Below are positions 1 through 12,235 of a stretch of 64,000 nucleotides of DNA, in pieces. The position numbers were made by a program, and so were the translations under genes. Origin of the DNA: Macrocybe gigantea. Taxonomy: Eukaryota; Basidiomycota; Agaricomycetes; Agaricales; Callistosporiaceae. How positions within the stretch are numbered: position 1 is the first letter of the stretch; each line of letters starts with the position of its first letter. The notes under the pieces were generated by a model. It searched no databases, was not told the DNA's origin, and was given only the letters and a program-made list of their open reading frames with translations. The stretch lies in contig SJRY01000068.1 of assembly GCA_011319805.1 (NCBI GenBank), forward strand, positions 186,001 to 250,000, in the 5' to 3' direction.

Positions 1-2
1 GG

Positions 3-2287
3 GACACTCTAGGAGAAGACACTATGGTCAATCTTTGCGAAATCCAGCTTAAGTTTGATAGCAGACAAATGAGTACGTGACTGCATAATGCTGAGTTTGA
101 ATCCCTGTCATTTGCTCTCCATAGGCCTTATTTCTCGCCCACTGGCTCCCATTCTCCTCCAGCAGCTGCATATAGTCAATTTATCTTTTGTATGCACGCC
201 GCCGATGGAAGGATCCCAAGAGCATATATACCTCACAATCACGTCTCTGGATATACAAAATTGTATGTCGCCGTTTGCAAGCAATTTCCGCCGCTCATTG
301 GCCATCCCTCGCCAGATTCGTCAACACCCAAGTCAGAGCTTTCTGTATATGACATCCAACGTCTACCTATGCAGACAGGCATCCCAAATTTACCTCCATG
401 GGTAGGCATTCATCATTATCTGGAGTGGCATCGCGGCTAAGCTTCAAAAGACCGCACTTAAAGTTGGGCATAGAGTATTTCCAACAGGCGTGCTGCACCA
501 TTTAGGACCTTCAGCGAGATTTCTGCCCTCGCAAGGGCAAGCAGTTTTCGCTTGCATACAAGATACAGGGGGGTCCCTTCCTCAGGCCGGAGTGTGCGAG
601 ATTGTCGTCGGAAGCGTGAGAGCATTAAAACTGTAAGTATAAGTGACCATCATTGCAATATTTGATTTACGCGCTTGCTTTTAGGCCAGATATCAGTGAT
701 TCCCCTGACTGGGAAGGCGGCTCTATCTTTTCAAAGCCAAGCAAGGCCGGATCCGATTGTGAGTGTCCTCTCGAATTGCTAGTCTTTGCGTTAGTTAATT
801 TCATACCTCGATCAGCCTTTAGCAATGCAATTTTTTCTCCGAACGATACATTACTTTGTACGATATCTTCATCGCTGTCATCGTCGCAATGCTCCATCCA
901 CCTTACTCCACAAGAAAAACCTCTGCTGCAAAGTATGTCCAAAGTTTTAAAAATCACCATGCAAGTAACACCTTTTCAAACACCTTTTCAAAGCACCGTC
1001 CCATGCAACCATCTCCCTCGCTCTCGCTGTACTGTCGAGAAGACAAACGGACGACATAACACACAGTTTAGCTTCACCTTCTATGCCATTAAATGACGCT
1101 GTGAGCGTTGTGTACGAAGCTATGGCCCTTGTCGCTGGCCAAGAGGAACTCACGGAATCGATGATGTGGAATTTTGTTGGCGAAACGATGGCTATACATC
1201 GGTGAGCCTGATTGATTTGTTGGCTTTTTCCTAATTCATCAATGTTTCAGACTGCGATGCACGCGGGCGAAGTTGGAAAATGAAAGGGCGGCATTAGAAG
1301 CAAAGTGGAAGGCCGCCCATGACCTTTGCTCCTTGATGGCATGCAACAGAGCGTTCGACGACTGTAGAGAAGGGAGGGCTTATAATCTAGGTAATCCCTT
1401 TGTCATGAAGACCCTTGTCCCAATGCTAACATCAGCACAGACGCAGTATGGCAACTATTCGGTCTCTCAACTTGGATCGTAGAGTTCATGGAAAAGGTCG
1501 TGAAAGAAGCTGTGCTTCTCTGGGGTCTCAACACTTTGGTTCCGTATGATGATATTTCCAGTGAGGAACTTCTCAAACTTCAAAAAACCAGTGCCCCAAC
1601 CGATACATATTTAGCATTGCCGGACATGGATTCACCGTTATTGTTGAGCCTCGTACAACCCCTCGCACTGAATAATTTCTGTTCAGCCGTTTCGCATGTC
1701 AAGGGATTCCGTTCCTACCTTGGATATCTTTCAGCTTCCAGTGAGAACGCACAAACTGCGAAAGAGCTCCTAGTTGATCTCGTGGACCATTCTGGAATCG
1801 AATTTACCGCATTGACTTCGCTTCTCAACGAAGCCGCGCAAGAATGCAAGTCCTTGCCACGTAAGATCCCGTCTGCAATACAGCAACATGTGAAGAATTG
1901 AATTTTATAGGCAATGACTGTTGGAAGGCAATGGCCTCTTGTCAACCAATCGACGCCATGCAGCCGCAACTGAAAAAAACGGTTGCGAAACTAGTTCAGT
2001 CTAAAATTCTCGACAAACGGGCGCTCTTCTTTAAAACATCCGATTTCGCGGACAACAGTTCAAAATTTTCTGTGGTGTCGAAGAAGAAGAGAGAAAAAGA
2101 CGTCATAACCAAGCGACTTCTTAGTGAACAGGAATCGAGCTACAGTTGTCTCCGCTGTGGTGGCAAATCCGAGGTTGGGAAAGACCTCTTAGCGAGAACA
2201 AACTTTTGTGCTGCGTGGTGGGCATGGGAGAAGATGTGGGCCCGACGATGCATTTGCGGTGGAGTTTGGAGGACGTCGACCATTTAA
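3..2287 (+). CDS. MED16: Mediator complex subunit 16, C-terminal part (5' end off the window)
   Basis: Tail-module subunit of the RNA polymerase II Mediator complex, acting in the nucleus. The gene enters the window already open. Eight short introns join a continuous frame: about 73-162, 402-450, 633-684, 759-815, 933-993, 1202-1250, 1391-1440 and 1861-1910. The first is the least certain. The N-terminal part seen here is the end of the WD40-like region (segment VGSVRAL before the third intron). It is followed by the helical region (WNFVGETMAIH, VWQLFGLSTWIVEF). The C-terminus carries the Cys-rich family signature: CLRCGG, then WWAWEKMW, then CICGGVW. The stop lies only 10 bp from the stop of the convergent acyltransferase gene. 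The family assignment rests mainly on the C-terminal signature and overall pattern. Confidence 0.82.
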
Positions 2288-2297
2288 ACTGTAGAAT

Positions 2298-4011
2298 TTA
2301 TAATCGCGTCCGTGATTTGATTTCTCGATCGAGGAAATATTCCGTCGCAGCTTTGACTTCTGCAAGCCAATCCTGAACAGTGCCTGCATCGTACTTGTTC
2401 TTGTCCCAGAAAACGAAAAGATGTAGCTGTTTGTAGGACATGGACGCGCCTAGATACAGTTCACCTGGCCTGCAGTGGAGTTTGGTGCCATGCTTGATGA
2501 CCTTGATCGATCGATCTCTGGGTTCGCTTCCTGCTGTTGGGTAATCGTACGGTATCAAGCTATCGAACTGCCGCAAGACTGGTCAAAACACCAATCGATG
2601 GTTAAAGACATCACATACATTACCAAACGACGAACCAGTGTACGATGATACTGGGCCCGTCAATATGGGCGTGGAGGTGCTGGTCTGGTCCTTCCAGCCC
2701 AACACCGCCGAGCGTAGCCTTTCAACCCTCCACTTTGCCTTGACAGATGAGATCTCGAAGAATAAAGGATCTCTAATGGCCTTGTCAAATTGTCTCCTGA
2801 TTAAATTGGCCCGCAAGAGGAATCTTGCGTCAGACAACAGGTCCCCATAACTCGGCAAAGCATGCTCCTCTGAAACATCGAGAGCAGAACCCAACGGCAT
2901 GAAAGGTAGGACATAATCGAAGAAACCGATGCAGGTCGATACGTTGGTGGCTCCGCCAGCGTCGAACCACCGTTTGTCAATAAGCGGCCTGATATTAATT
3001 GGACCACTGCCCCACATGGGTTGACACCGACGGTCCTGCCATTCCGCCTCGCTGATTTTTCCAAGCAAATATTGTTTGCAGAGAAATCGGGTGAAAGCGA
3101 CCTGTCCCAAGACCGGAAACGCATTGCCGAAGGTGATGGAGTTCCGTCGGCAGTTCTGGAGGATCCGATCAGATTCCTCCACTGTGAACGTGAGTGATGT
3201 GCTGTCAGAAGTGGCAGGGAGGTACGCATAGTGGTAGGAGGGTCGTACAGGTAGGATATGACCTCCCTAGGTATGATTCGTGAGATAGTCTGCCAAATGA
3301 GATTTGATATGTGCGACTTACAGTGGCTCTCTTCATCCTGTTCGAGGCAATGATTTTAGCGGTCGCATGACGCCACCTGCGCCTGGCGTGGCTGAATCGC
3401 GCACCAGGATAAAGGACGTCACTTGGGACTGCAAGGCTTAGCCGACCTACCAGGTCATGCTGAACGTCCCGAATGGCTATCATGTTATTCAGGAACCCTT
3501 TGAGGATGGAGGCGTTGGCCACGCCATCCGTAATGCCATGAGCGATATGAAAGACGAGATGTACATGATTTTCGACATCAGTCCTGCGCATCACGACGAT
3601 TCTGGCGAGCATCTCATACGATAAAGCTCGATCGCCTTCCACAATAGCGTCGATAAAGTGCTGAACTTGCTCGAGAGATGATGCCTCACGAAAGCTGATT
3701 TCACCAGTGTGGCATGTGCGCAGTCGGGCTTCTTCGACAGTGAAGTACACTTGCTGGTCATCTCGAGGTTCCATCTTTCCCCCGAGCAGCGGAAACTCCT
3801 GTTTCAGAGCGACCCAAGCAGCTGTCACATTTGCAGTGTCGAAAACGCCTGAGAAGTCAGGAAAAACCTGTACAAGCGCTGATGTTATCGTGTCAGCAGT
3901 TCCATTGAAGATACTGTCCCAATAGAATGCCGTTTCCACGATTCCCAAGGGGCGATCGTAGATACGATTCGGCGGCCGGGTTCCGGGTCGAAGTGTCCAA
4001 CAAGCAGCCAT
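2298..4011 (-). CDS. CAT-fold (condensation-like) acyltransferase
   Basis: About 537 aa from three exons, with introns at 3267-3321 (phase 0) and 2579-2623. The start ATG at 4011 is followed by a typical opening (PLGIVETAFYWDS). The active-site motif HxxxDG of chloramphenicol-acetyltransferase-fold enzymes is present as HGITDG near residue 170, inside FHIAHGITDG. This family includes NRPS condensation domains, alcohol acetyltransferases and Tri3-type O-acetyltransferases. The histidine normally acts as the base that transfers an acyl group from CoA or a carrier protein to a hydroxyl or amine. No PKS, NRPS or P450 gene is next to it, so the substrate cannot be inferred. No signal peptide or membrane segment is visible, so it is probably cytosolic. 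Confidence 0.8.
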
Positions 4012-4340
4012 GGAGAAATGACTTTCTTCGAGCTGTCTTCTTTTTATTCTCTGGATCCGTTGACAGTAGGAACCCGGCTAATCGGTTATGTACAAACATC
4101 TTGCCATCACATGTGGTTTGAATCTGTGTTGATGATGATGAGAAAGCCTCATGATCGTACGAGATACCCATGTTGTATTCCAACTGGCCAGGACACCTCG
4201 GGCTTGAATTCCGTCGTCAGTGGTGGTAAATCTGGGCAGCGGAAATTCAAGGAGTTTCATCTTCGCGGAATAACCAGTGGACGAAAGCGGAAGTATCTGA
4301 TGGTGGTCGTTACGTAATCAATCTGTTTTGGCAAATTCAG
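4012..4340. other. Intergenic, divergent promoter region
   Basis: This 329 bp separates the divergent acyltransferase and PUS4 genes. Short frames here have no family resemblance, and no RNA gene or repeat is visible. It presumably carries both promoters. Confidence 0.6.
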
Positions 4341-5577
4341 ATGATCTTGAGCATTGCTCGAAATGCTGGCTGTTTATCAACAACCCTCACAGCGTCTCGT
4401 TTTGCGATGCCAAAAGCGCCGCTCCATTCATTCCCCGTCTCGGGCCTTTTTGGAGTGGTGAAACCTCCGGGAAGGACAAGCATGTCTGTCATTAACGACA
4501 TCAAGCTTCTCGTTTCATCGTCGCGTCTCTTTGTAGAACCTAGCAAGCTGGACATGTCTCCTACAGGCAAGAAACACGGGAAAAGCAAACGGGCGCGTGG
4601 AGCAGTCAAAATTGGCCAAGGAGGCACTTTGGATCCCCTTGCAGATGGCGTTCTTGGTAGCTCTAGATCCCGTCTCAGTCTCGCTTTTTCTCACTGTTTT
4701 GAGTCCCTCTTTCCTAGTCATAGGCATAGGTAAAGCTACGAAACAGCTTGGCCAATTCTTGGATTGCACAAAGGTTACCTTTTTTACGTCTTTGACTGTG
4801 ATCCATTTAATGGACAGCATGCAGGAATATCGTGCTACATGCTTGCTCGGCTGCGAGACGGATACGTATGACAGCGAGGGCAAGAGAGTTCGCAATGCGC
4901 CTTGGAAACATGTCACTCGAGACAACGTCCAAAGTGCCCTTGGTGAATTTACAGGCGAAATTCAGCAAACACCTCCAATGCATGTTCTTTTGACTTGATG
5001 CTTCGCCGCAGATTATTCATCCATCCTACTTGTCAGATTTTCTGCTCTAAAAATGGATGGACGACCGTTGTATGAGTATGCAAGAAAAGGGATACCTTTA
5101 CCCCGGCCCATAGAACCGCGTCAAGTCACTGTGCATTCGCTTGAGTTGGTGGACTGGAAAGGCGGCGATCATGAATTCCGCTGGCCGGAGAAAAGCCTGT
5201 CACAAGAAGAAAAGGCTGCGGTGGAAACGGCAATCCGGGGCATTGATAAGGCAGTCTCGTTAAAGGATGACGTTGATCCGGCTGGAGCAGAAGAAACGCC
5301 CTCTGCGTTTGTGCTGAAAATGACAGTGTCAGGGGGCACATATGTGCGATCTATTGTGCACGACCTAGCCCATTCAATAGGATCGGCTGGACACGTCGTG
5401 ACGTTGACGCGGTTGCGGCAAGGACGGTTTGTTCTCGGGTCTGGGGACGGCGATGACGAGACGTGCGTGCCGTGGGAGGTGTTTGAGCGGGCGATATCGA
5501 CAGATGGGGGCGAACGGGATGCGGACGGTTGGACAGAGTGGGAACGGGAGGTAATGCAAAAGGTGGTGGTGGTGTAG
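4341..5577 (+). CDS. PUS4: tRNA pseudouridine-55 synthase, TruB/Pus4 family
   Basis: Converts U55 to pseudouridine in the T-loop of tRNAs, in mitochondria and nucleus/cytosol in yeast. About 353 aa from four exons (introns 4657-4723, 4774-4824, 4980-5036). The catalytic-Asp motif is clear: GGTLDPLADGVL near residues 94-105, followed across the first intron by GIGKATKQL. Further family motifs are EYRATCLLG, then PPIFSALKMDGRPLYEYAR across the third intron, and GGTYVRSIVHDLA towards the C-terminus. The third intron keeps the conserved PPIFSALK only if its donor is GC (at|GCATGT) and its acceptor is TGTCAG. No GT donor nearby gives the right phase. The first ~20 residues before the conserved core could be a mitochondrial leader. 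Confidence 0.93.
4980..5036 (+). other. GC-AG intron in PUS4
   Basis: Phase-2 intron of 57 nt with donor GCATGT and acceptor TCAG. Joining at these borders gives PPI|FSALKMDG, the near-invariant TruB motif. The only nearby GT donor (4984) is phase 0 and no downstream acceptor matches it. Confidence 0.75.
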
Positions 5578-5782
5578 CACGGCCTAGGGACTTGTTAATT
5601 CACGACAAGTGGACGCTCACAATCTCTAACACGGCAAATTTTCCGATAACGGTCCGGTCTGTGGGCTTGTGGACGAACTTCGGCCCGGGAGGGACCGAAG
5701 ATCTAACTCGACCTGCTTTATATAACTGACCTGCCATGGTTCGCTCAGCTCCAGTTCCACCAGCCCTTCAGACACGTTTTCC

Positions 5783-7034
5783 ATGGCCGCGAATGGTATC
5801 AACGGCGTCCACGCCGTCTCTCGTCCTTTCAAGCCAGGCATCTACGCCCCAATCCCCTCCTTTTTCCTGCCATCATCTGAGGACCTCGGTAGGAAGATTT
5901 CACTGCTTTGCCTGTTTCATATTTACCCCGCTTGTGCCAGATATCCCTACATTCGAAGCCCACATACAACGTGTTGCTGCCGCGGGTGTTGCTCCGCTGA
6001 TCGCCGGCTCTTTGGGCGAAGCCATCCACCTTTCGCATGCCGAACGTGTCAAACTGATTCATGCAGCTAGGAGAGTCCTGGACAATGCAGGCTTCATCGA
6101 GACTCCTATAATCGTCGGCACAGGTGCTGGAAGCACGAGAGAAACTCTCGAGCTCACACACGAGGCCGCTGTTGCGGGAGCCGATTATGCCATTGTCATA
6201 GCGAGCGGCTATTTTGCAGGCGCTTTAACCAGAAGTGCATTGAAGGAATTCTGGGTAGAAGTGTCCCAGAAGAGTCCTATTCCAGTCATAATTTACAACT
6301 GTGAGCCTTTCTTGTCGGGCTTACCTGGTTACACGAACTGATTAGTGGACTAAAAAAGTCCCTGGCGCCAGTGGTGGCATCGACCTCGACTCGAATCTTA
6401 TTACGGAACTTGCCCAGGATTGTCCTAACATCTGCGGAGTTAAACTTACGTGAGTTAGTGTTCCACCATCCTTATCGTTCCGGTCTTATATCCGTGGATC
6501 AGATGCGGCAACGTAGGGAAACTCACCAGGATTGCTAGTATTGTGTCGGGCTCGTCATTTGCAACCAAGCATCCGCGCAAGAATCCTCAGGCGCCATTCC
6601 TCGTCTTGGGTGGCTACGCAGATTTCATTCTCCCATCTACGTATTCAGATGGTCATGGCGCCATCACGGGGCTTGCCAACATTGCTCCTGTGAGTTGTCA
6701 GCCCGGTCCAGAGAGACTGAATAATTGCTGACGCGCTCCACAGTATTCTATCAAGCGGTTGTTCGAGCTTTCCGCTGCCTCGAGGAAAGATCTTTCCCTT
6801 GTCCCGGAGGCGCAGCGATTGCAGGGTATCATAGCCCAAGCAGACTATACGATCGCAAATGCATCGATTGCCGGTACGAAAGTCCTGCTCGAGAAGTTCT
6901 ATGGATATGGTGGGGTACCGAGGAGACCTCTGCCGCCGATGGAGGCGGGTGCAGCGCAGGCGCTCTGGGAGCATCCTCACACACAAGATCTCATTGCATT
7001 GGAACGCGAGATTAGTGGAAAGACTGCAGCTTGA
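5783..7034 (+). CDS. Dihydrodipicolinate synthase/HOGA-family aldolase
   Basis: About 344 aa, five exons (introns 5889-5940, 6301-6358, 6450-6502, 6690-6743). It is a class I aldolase of the DapA/N-acetylneuraminate lyase superfamily. Visible motifs are AGSLGEAIHLSHAER (pyruvate-carboxylate loop GxxGE), GTGAGSTRETLELTHEA, IIYNFPG (catalytic Tyr) and GVKLTCGN (Schiff-base Lys). Fungi make lysine by the alpha-aminoadipate route, so a lysine role is unlikely. Known eukaryotic relatives act on 4-hydroxy-2-oxoglutarate or 2-keto-3-deoxy sugar acids. The specific substrate is not readable from sequence. No targeting peptide is obvious. An overlapping ATG at 5736 is in another frame and was not used. 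Confidence 0.9.
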
Positions 7035-7471
7035 GCAATCATGTCGTTATCGTTTCAGTCACCCAACGCAGTGGCATGGTGACTGAACTATATATCTGTG
7101 CTACACTATGCTCGTGTTTCATCACCTCAGAAAGTTTGGATGGCAGCTGACATCAGGTGGGACGTGCGATTGATTGATGTGTCATTTCTTGCAGTTGGGC
7201 ACAGGCTAGCTTTCGCCATGCAACTTGATTATCATGCAATAGATTTCAATTCCAGTTATCACAGCTTTGCATGTCGACGGGAAAAAATGCGGGGAAATGG
7301 AGCACGTGGTCGTTCTACTGTTTGCCGGGCGGGGAGTGCCGCCCTTCACTTCAACCTTGAATGCTGGCTGTCTCCTGGAGACTCAGATAAGCACCAATCC
7401 CGCCTTCAATCCAGGCGGACAAGATGGTTGTGAGGCCATTCTCGGGCCATCGTCTACTACCAAATCCCGCC
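7035..7471. other. Intergenic region upstream of the transhydrogenase gene
   Basis: A 437 bp stretch between two same-strand genes. It should hold the 3' UTR of the aldolase and the promoter of the transhydrogenase. No conserved coding frame, RNA gene or repeat was recognised. Confidence 0.55.
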
Positions 7472-10400
7472 ATGCGTTGGCTGCAGTGGTCAATCGGCAA
7501 GGTTCGTCTAGTAGACCAAGTCATGAAAGATCACGCGTTCAGCCAGAGCCTTGTCGATCACAGCATTTCGTTGCCTGCATTCGTCAAACCGACATTTTAA
7601 CCAACCAACGTCTAAACCGACGCCTGGAGATGCTGGCATTCCTTACTCTTCGCTCGTCGTTGGTGTTCCGCGCGAGACGTTCCCCAATGAGCGCCGTGTG
7701 TCTGTCACACCTCAAAACGTCGCACTGCTGCGCAAGAAGGGCTTCTCCAAGGTTCTTGTCGAGCCTGGCGCGGGAGCAGAAGCGCAGTTCCCAGACGAGC
7801 ACTATGCTTCGGCCGGTGCGACGCTCGTGTCTCGCGAGGAACTGTTCAAGTCCTCCGACCTAATGCTCAAAGTCCGACCTCCCTTGCTAGGTCAAGAGAC
7901 GGAACAGATCAAAGAAGGGAGCACCATTATTTCATTCTTGTATCCCGCTCAGAACAAACAGATCGTGGATGCCTTGGCATCTCGGAAGGTCAATGCGTTC
8001 GCAGTGAGTTTCTGACCTGCACCATGTCGTTATGCAGTGATGGTATCCTAAAGCACACACACAGATGGACCTGATACCCAGAATATCTCGAGCACAAGTT
8101 TTCGACGCGTTGAGGTAAATGTCATCGTTTAGGCCTCTTCTTCGGAGCTCATTCGGCCGAAACAGCTCTATGGCAAATATTGCGGGATACAAGGCTGTAT
8201 TAGAAGCCTCAAACCACTTTGGAAGATTCTTGACTGGTCAGGTTACCGCGGCTGGGTAGGCTTTCGCCTTTTCTGCTCGGCAAGATATCGATTGAGCTGT
8301 ATTCCCTTTTATAGAAAAGCGAGTTACTTTTGCTGCCTTCATGTTCTGCCGTAATTTTTTGAACCATTTCAACAGATTGCGCCCGGTAAAGTTCTCGTCA
8401 TCGGAGCTGGTGTCGCTGGGTTGAGCGCCATCGCAACGGTGCGTATTTCTTTGCTAGTTGAAGTCTGATTTATGACTTAATTATCAGGCCCGACGACTCG
8501 GGGCGATCGTTCGTGGATTCGATACACGTTCTGTTGCTCGAGAACAAGTGCAGTCTCTTGGTGCCGAATTTCTGGAAGTCACCGTCAAGGAAGAAGGTGG
8601 TGGAGTAGGAGGATATGCCAAAGTCATGTCCAAGGAGTTTATTGAAGCAGAAATGGCCCTTTTTATGGAACAATGCAAGGACGTTGATATTGTCATTACC
8701 ACGGTATGATGATTATCATTTCCTCACAATGTTCTTGACAGGATAGTGCTTACATATTACTTAGGCTTTGATTCCCGGAAAGCCTGCACCCAAGTTGATA
8801 ACGAATCCGATGGTCGCGGCGATGAAGCAAGGCTCTATTGTCGTTGATCTTGCCGCCGAAGCTGGAGGGAACTGTGAGGCGACTCGTCCTGGTGAACTCG
8901 TAATCAAAAACGGCGTAACTATCATTGGTGAGGCTGCAAAGCTCTATTTCTCCTGCACGTTGACTGAATCTTGTATTAGGTTATACCGATCTCCCTTCGC
9001 GACTACCTACTCAATCGTCGACTTTGTATTCTAACAACATTACGAAGTTCTTACTCTCTATGGGTGAGAATGGGCGGTTCGCAATTAACCTGGAAGATGA
9101 AGTCGTCCGAGGCTCCATCGTGCTTCACCAAGGTCAAAAGCTAGAGCCCGTTGTACGTGCCATGCCTACTCCCGCGGCCTCGCCAGCGACTCCCACTAGC
9201 CAAGACAAGAAAAGCGAAGTCACTGCGATTACTCCCTGGCAGAAGGCCACTCGGGACGTGGCTGTCGTCACGGGTGGCATGGGTAGCGCCGTTGCCCTAG
9301 GCAAGGCCACAGGAACGGCGTTCATGGACAATTTCTTCACTTTTGGGTTAGCTGGCTTGATTGGATACAGGTAGCACACAAATGTGCAGCGTACTTTCTG
9401 TTATCAGTCGATCTGATCATTGCATTAGGGTTGTTTGGGGCGTTACACCGTCGCTACATTCCCCCTTATGTCCGTCACCAACGCTATTTCAGGAATGGTC
9501 GGTATCGGAGGACTGTTTATTATGGGTGGTGGCTACCTTCCGGGAACCATGCCTCAAGCGTTGGGTGCTTTGGCGGTCCTTTTGGCCAGCATTAATGTTG
9601 CTGGTGGTTTCATCATTACGAAGCGCATGCTCGACATGTTCAAGCGTAAATTTTTTTCTCGTCGTGGCGGGACGGTATACTGATTATGCCCGCCAGGTCC
9701 AACTGATCCTCCCGAGTATTCATGGTTATATGCTGTTCCTGCGGTTGTTTTTACTGGGGCTTTCTTAGCCGCAGCTAGCACTGGAATGGCCGGACTTGTC
9801 CAGGCAGGATACTTAACTAGCAGCGTTCTGTGCATAGGTGATAAACAAGTCCACGTGGGCTTTAGCCCGAAACTGATATGTCGTCCAAATAGGTTCGCTA
9901 TCTGGACTGTCGTCTCAGACGACAGCTAGGCAAGGCAACGCTCTCGGTATTCTGGGAGTTGGGTCTGGTATCCTTGCATCGCTTGCAGCTGTCGGCTTCC
10001 CTGCTCCTGTCATCGCTCAATTCGCTGGTGTTGCAAGCATTGGTGGCATCCTTGGATCGATTATCGGCAGACGCGTCACGGGAACGGAACTGCCGCAGAC
10101 CGTTGCCATGCTTCATTCCATCGTCGGTCTCTCTGCCGTTTTGACCAGCATCGGAAGTGTTCTTGCCGACCTCTCACACATCTCAAATCTGCACTTGGTC
10201 ACTGCTTATTTGGGTGTCGTTATTGGTAAGTCTATCCTTTACGAGATCAATAAGGGTTCTAGAGTGATCTGATGATCTTGAACTTAGGTGGCATCACTTT
10301 TACCGGTTCGATTGTGGCCTTCCTAAAACTCGCTGCGCGCATGTCATCGAAACCATTGGCACTCCCTGGCAAGCACTTGATAAATTCCTCTCTCTTGGGC

Positions 10401-11779
10401 GCCAACGCACTCACCATGGCGGGCTTCCTCTCAATGGCACCCGCTACTCCCATTGTGGCTGCATCTTACCTTGGCCTGAGTACTCTGCTGAGCTTCATTC
10501 AAGGATACACAACAACCGCGGCCATCGGTGGTGCAGACATGCGTATGCGTCATTTCTTTTGTCGTGTTTTCAGTTAATATTGACCTATTCGGTAGCTGTG
10601 GTTATTACTGTGCTGAATGCCTATTCGTAAGGACATTCGTTTCGGCTCATGACTGTCCTTCTCACCTTTTTCCAGCGGCTTTGCTTTAGTGGCCGAAGGT
10701 GGGGCGACCGATCTGTTCACATCCACTCCAGGAGTAACCTCCCCTCATCCACAGGCTTCATGCTAGACAATCCGCTGTTAACGACAATAGGGTCATTGAT
10801 CGGCGTAAGCGGCTCGATTCTGTCATACATAATGGTAAGCTCTTGCAGGTCGTAATTTGCTGTGTATTCACACGGTGTGCCAGTGTGTTGCGATGAACCG
10901 GTCCCTCACCAACGTCTTGTTTGGTGGCATTGGTACAACTACATCATCAGATGCACACAAGATTGAGGGTACGATAACGAAGACGACGGTTGACGATACC
11001 GTGGAGGCCCTGGGGAATGCCGAAAGTGTGATCTTGGTATGGACGTACTCCTCCATTGGTTATACAACTGATTCAACGGAGATTAGGTTGTCGGATATGG
11101 CATGGCGGTGGCTAAAGCGCAGTACCCTATCGCCGAGATTTCGTCCATGCTCAGAGCGAAGGGAATCAACGTCAGAGTAAGAGGATTCCTCTAACGATAT
11201 AGCTTGGATCTTATCCTTATTATTATGATTTCCAACAAAATTAGTTCGCGATCCACCCTGTTGCAGGTCGGATGCCTGGCCAATGTAATGTCCTACTGGC
11301 AGAAGCTTCTGTGCCGTATGACAGTAAGCCATACGTCATGAATCTCAGAAGGATTTGCAGCTTACGCCATTGCAAGTCGTACTGGAAATGGACGAGATCA
11401 ACGATGATTTCAAGGACACGGATGTTACTCTTGTCATTGGGGCCAATGACACTGTGAATCCTATTGCTTTGGAACCAGGCTCTGCCATTGCCGTGAGTAA
11501 TAAATTACATGGATGACTTGAATATTACTGATGTAGACATCGCAGGGGATGCCTGTTCTGCACGCCTGGAAGAGCAAACAAGTCATCGTTATGAAACGAG
11601 GTCTCGCAAGCGGCTACGGTATGGCTTTTTCACCTTTGGCCGAAGACCATGATACAAACTTTTAAATGGCAGCCGATGTTCCCAACCCTATGTTTTATAT
11701 GCCGAACACTAAAATGCTATTTGGAGATGCAAAGGAGACTTGCGATGGTCCGAGTATCGTCAATAATGTGGAAGGCTGA
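7472..11779 (+). CDS. NNT: Mitochondrial NAD(P) transhydrogenase (one-base frameshift)
   Basis: Proton-pumping nicotinamide nucleotide transhydrogenase of the inner mitochondrial membrane (NADH + NADP+ to NAD+ + NADPH). It is one polypeptide in the animal order: NAD(H) domain, membrane domain, NADP(H) domain. Roughly 20 short introns. Motifs in order: [17 protein letters not shown], the nucleotide-binding loop [20 protein letters not shown], many membrane segments (for example [22 protein letters not shown]), [37 protein letters not shown] and GDAKETCD. The start at 7472 with an intron at 7486-7546 is my best model; it gives a basic, mitochondrial-type leader. The frame breaks at a run of five C at 9461-9465, between TPSLHSPL and MSVTNAISG, which are contiguous in the family. 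One extra C restores it. Confidence 0.9.
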
Positions 11780-12235
11780 AGACTGACACTTGTCCTTTCC
11801 TAGCTATAAAACGTGGTCTTGAACAGACTTTGAGGGAGTGATGGCTAAACGTACAGGGTTCTAGACGAAATGCTGAGACGCGTCGAGAACATATTTATCA
11901 CCCAAGATATTTCAAGTTTGTAAGTATGCTGGTAAGGTGTTGTGGATCTTGTATTGTAGAACTGCATATAGCGCCGTCTGAACAATACCGCAGCTGCGTA
12001 GCCCTGCGCAATCTGCGCGACATATTAATCCCCGAGCATAACAAATTATAAACACAAAAAGCTCGCTGGGATGCGAAATGACTAACACGTGAAGGCTACA
12101 ATTGCGGTCATGCGGTGAATATAATCGAAGATACCAGGGTTCTGCCTTGGACAAGGTATTGATTGTAGAATACGAGTCCAGATTGGTCCATAATTGCTCG
12201 GTATATCAGAACGAAGGGAATGACCGTACGAGAAG
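11780..12235. other. Convergent intergenic region
   Basis: A 456 bp stretch between the 3' ends of the transhydrogenase (+) and the nucleotide-sugar transporter (-). It presumably contains both 3' UTRs. No gene or structured element was recognised. Confidence 0.55.
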
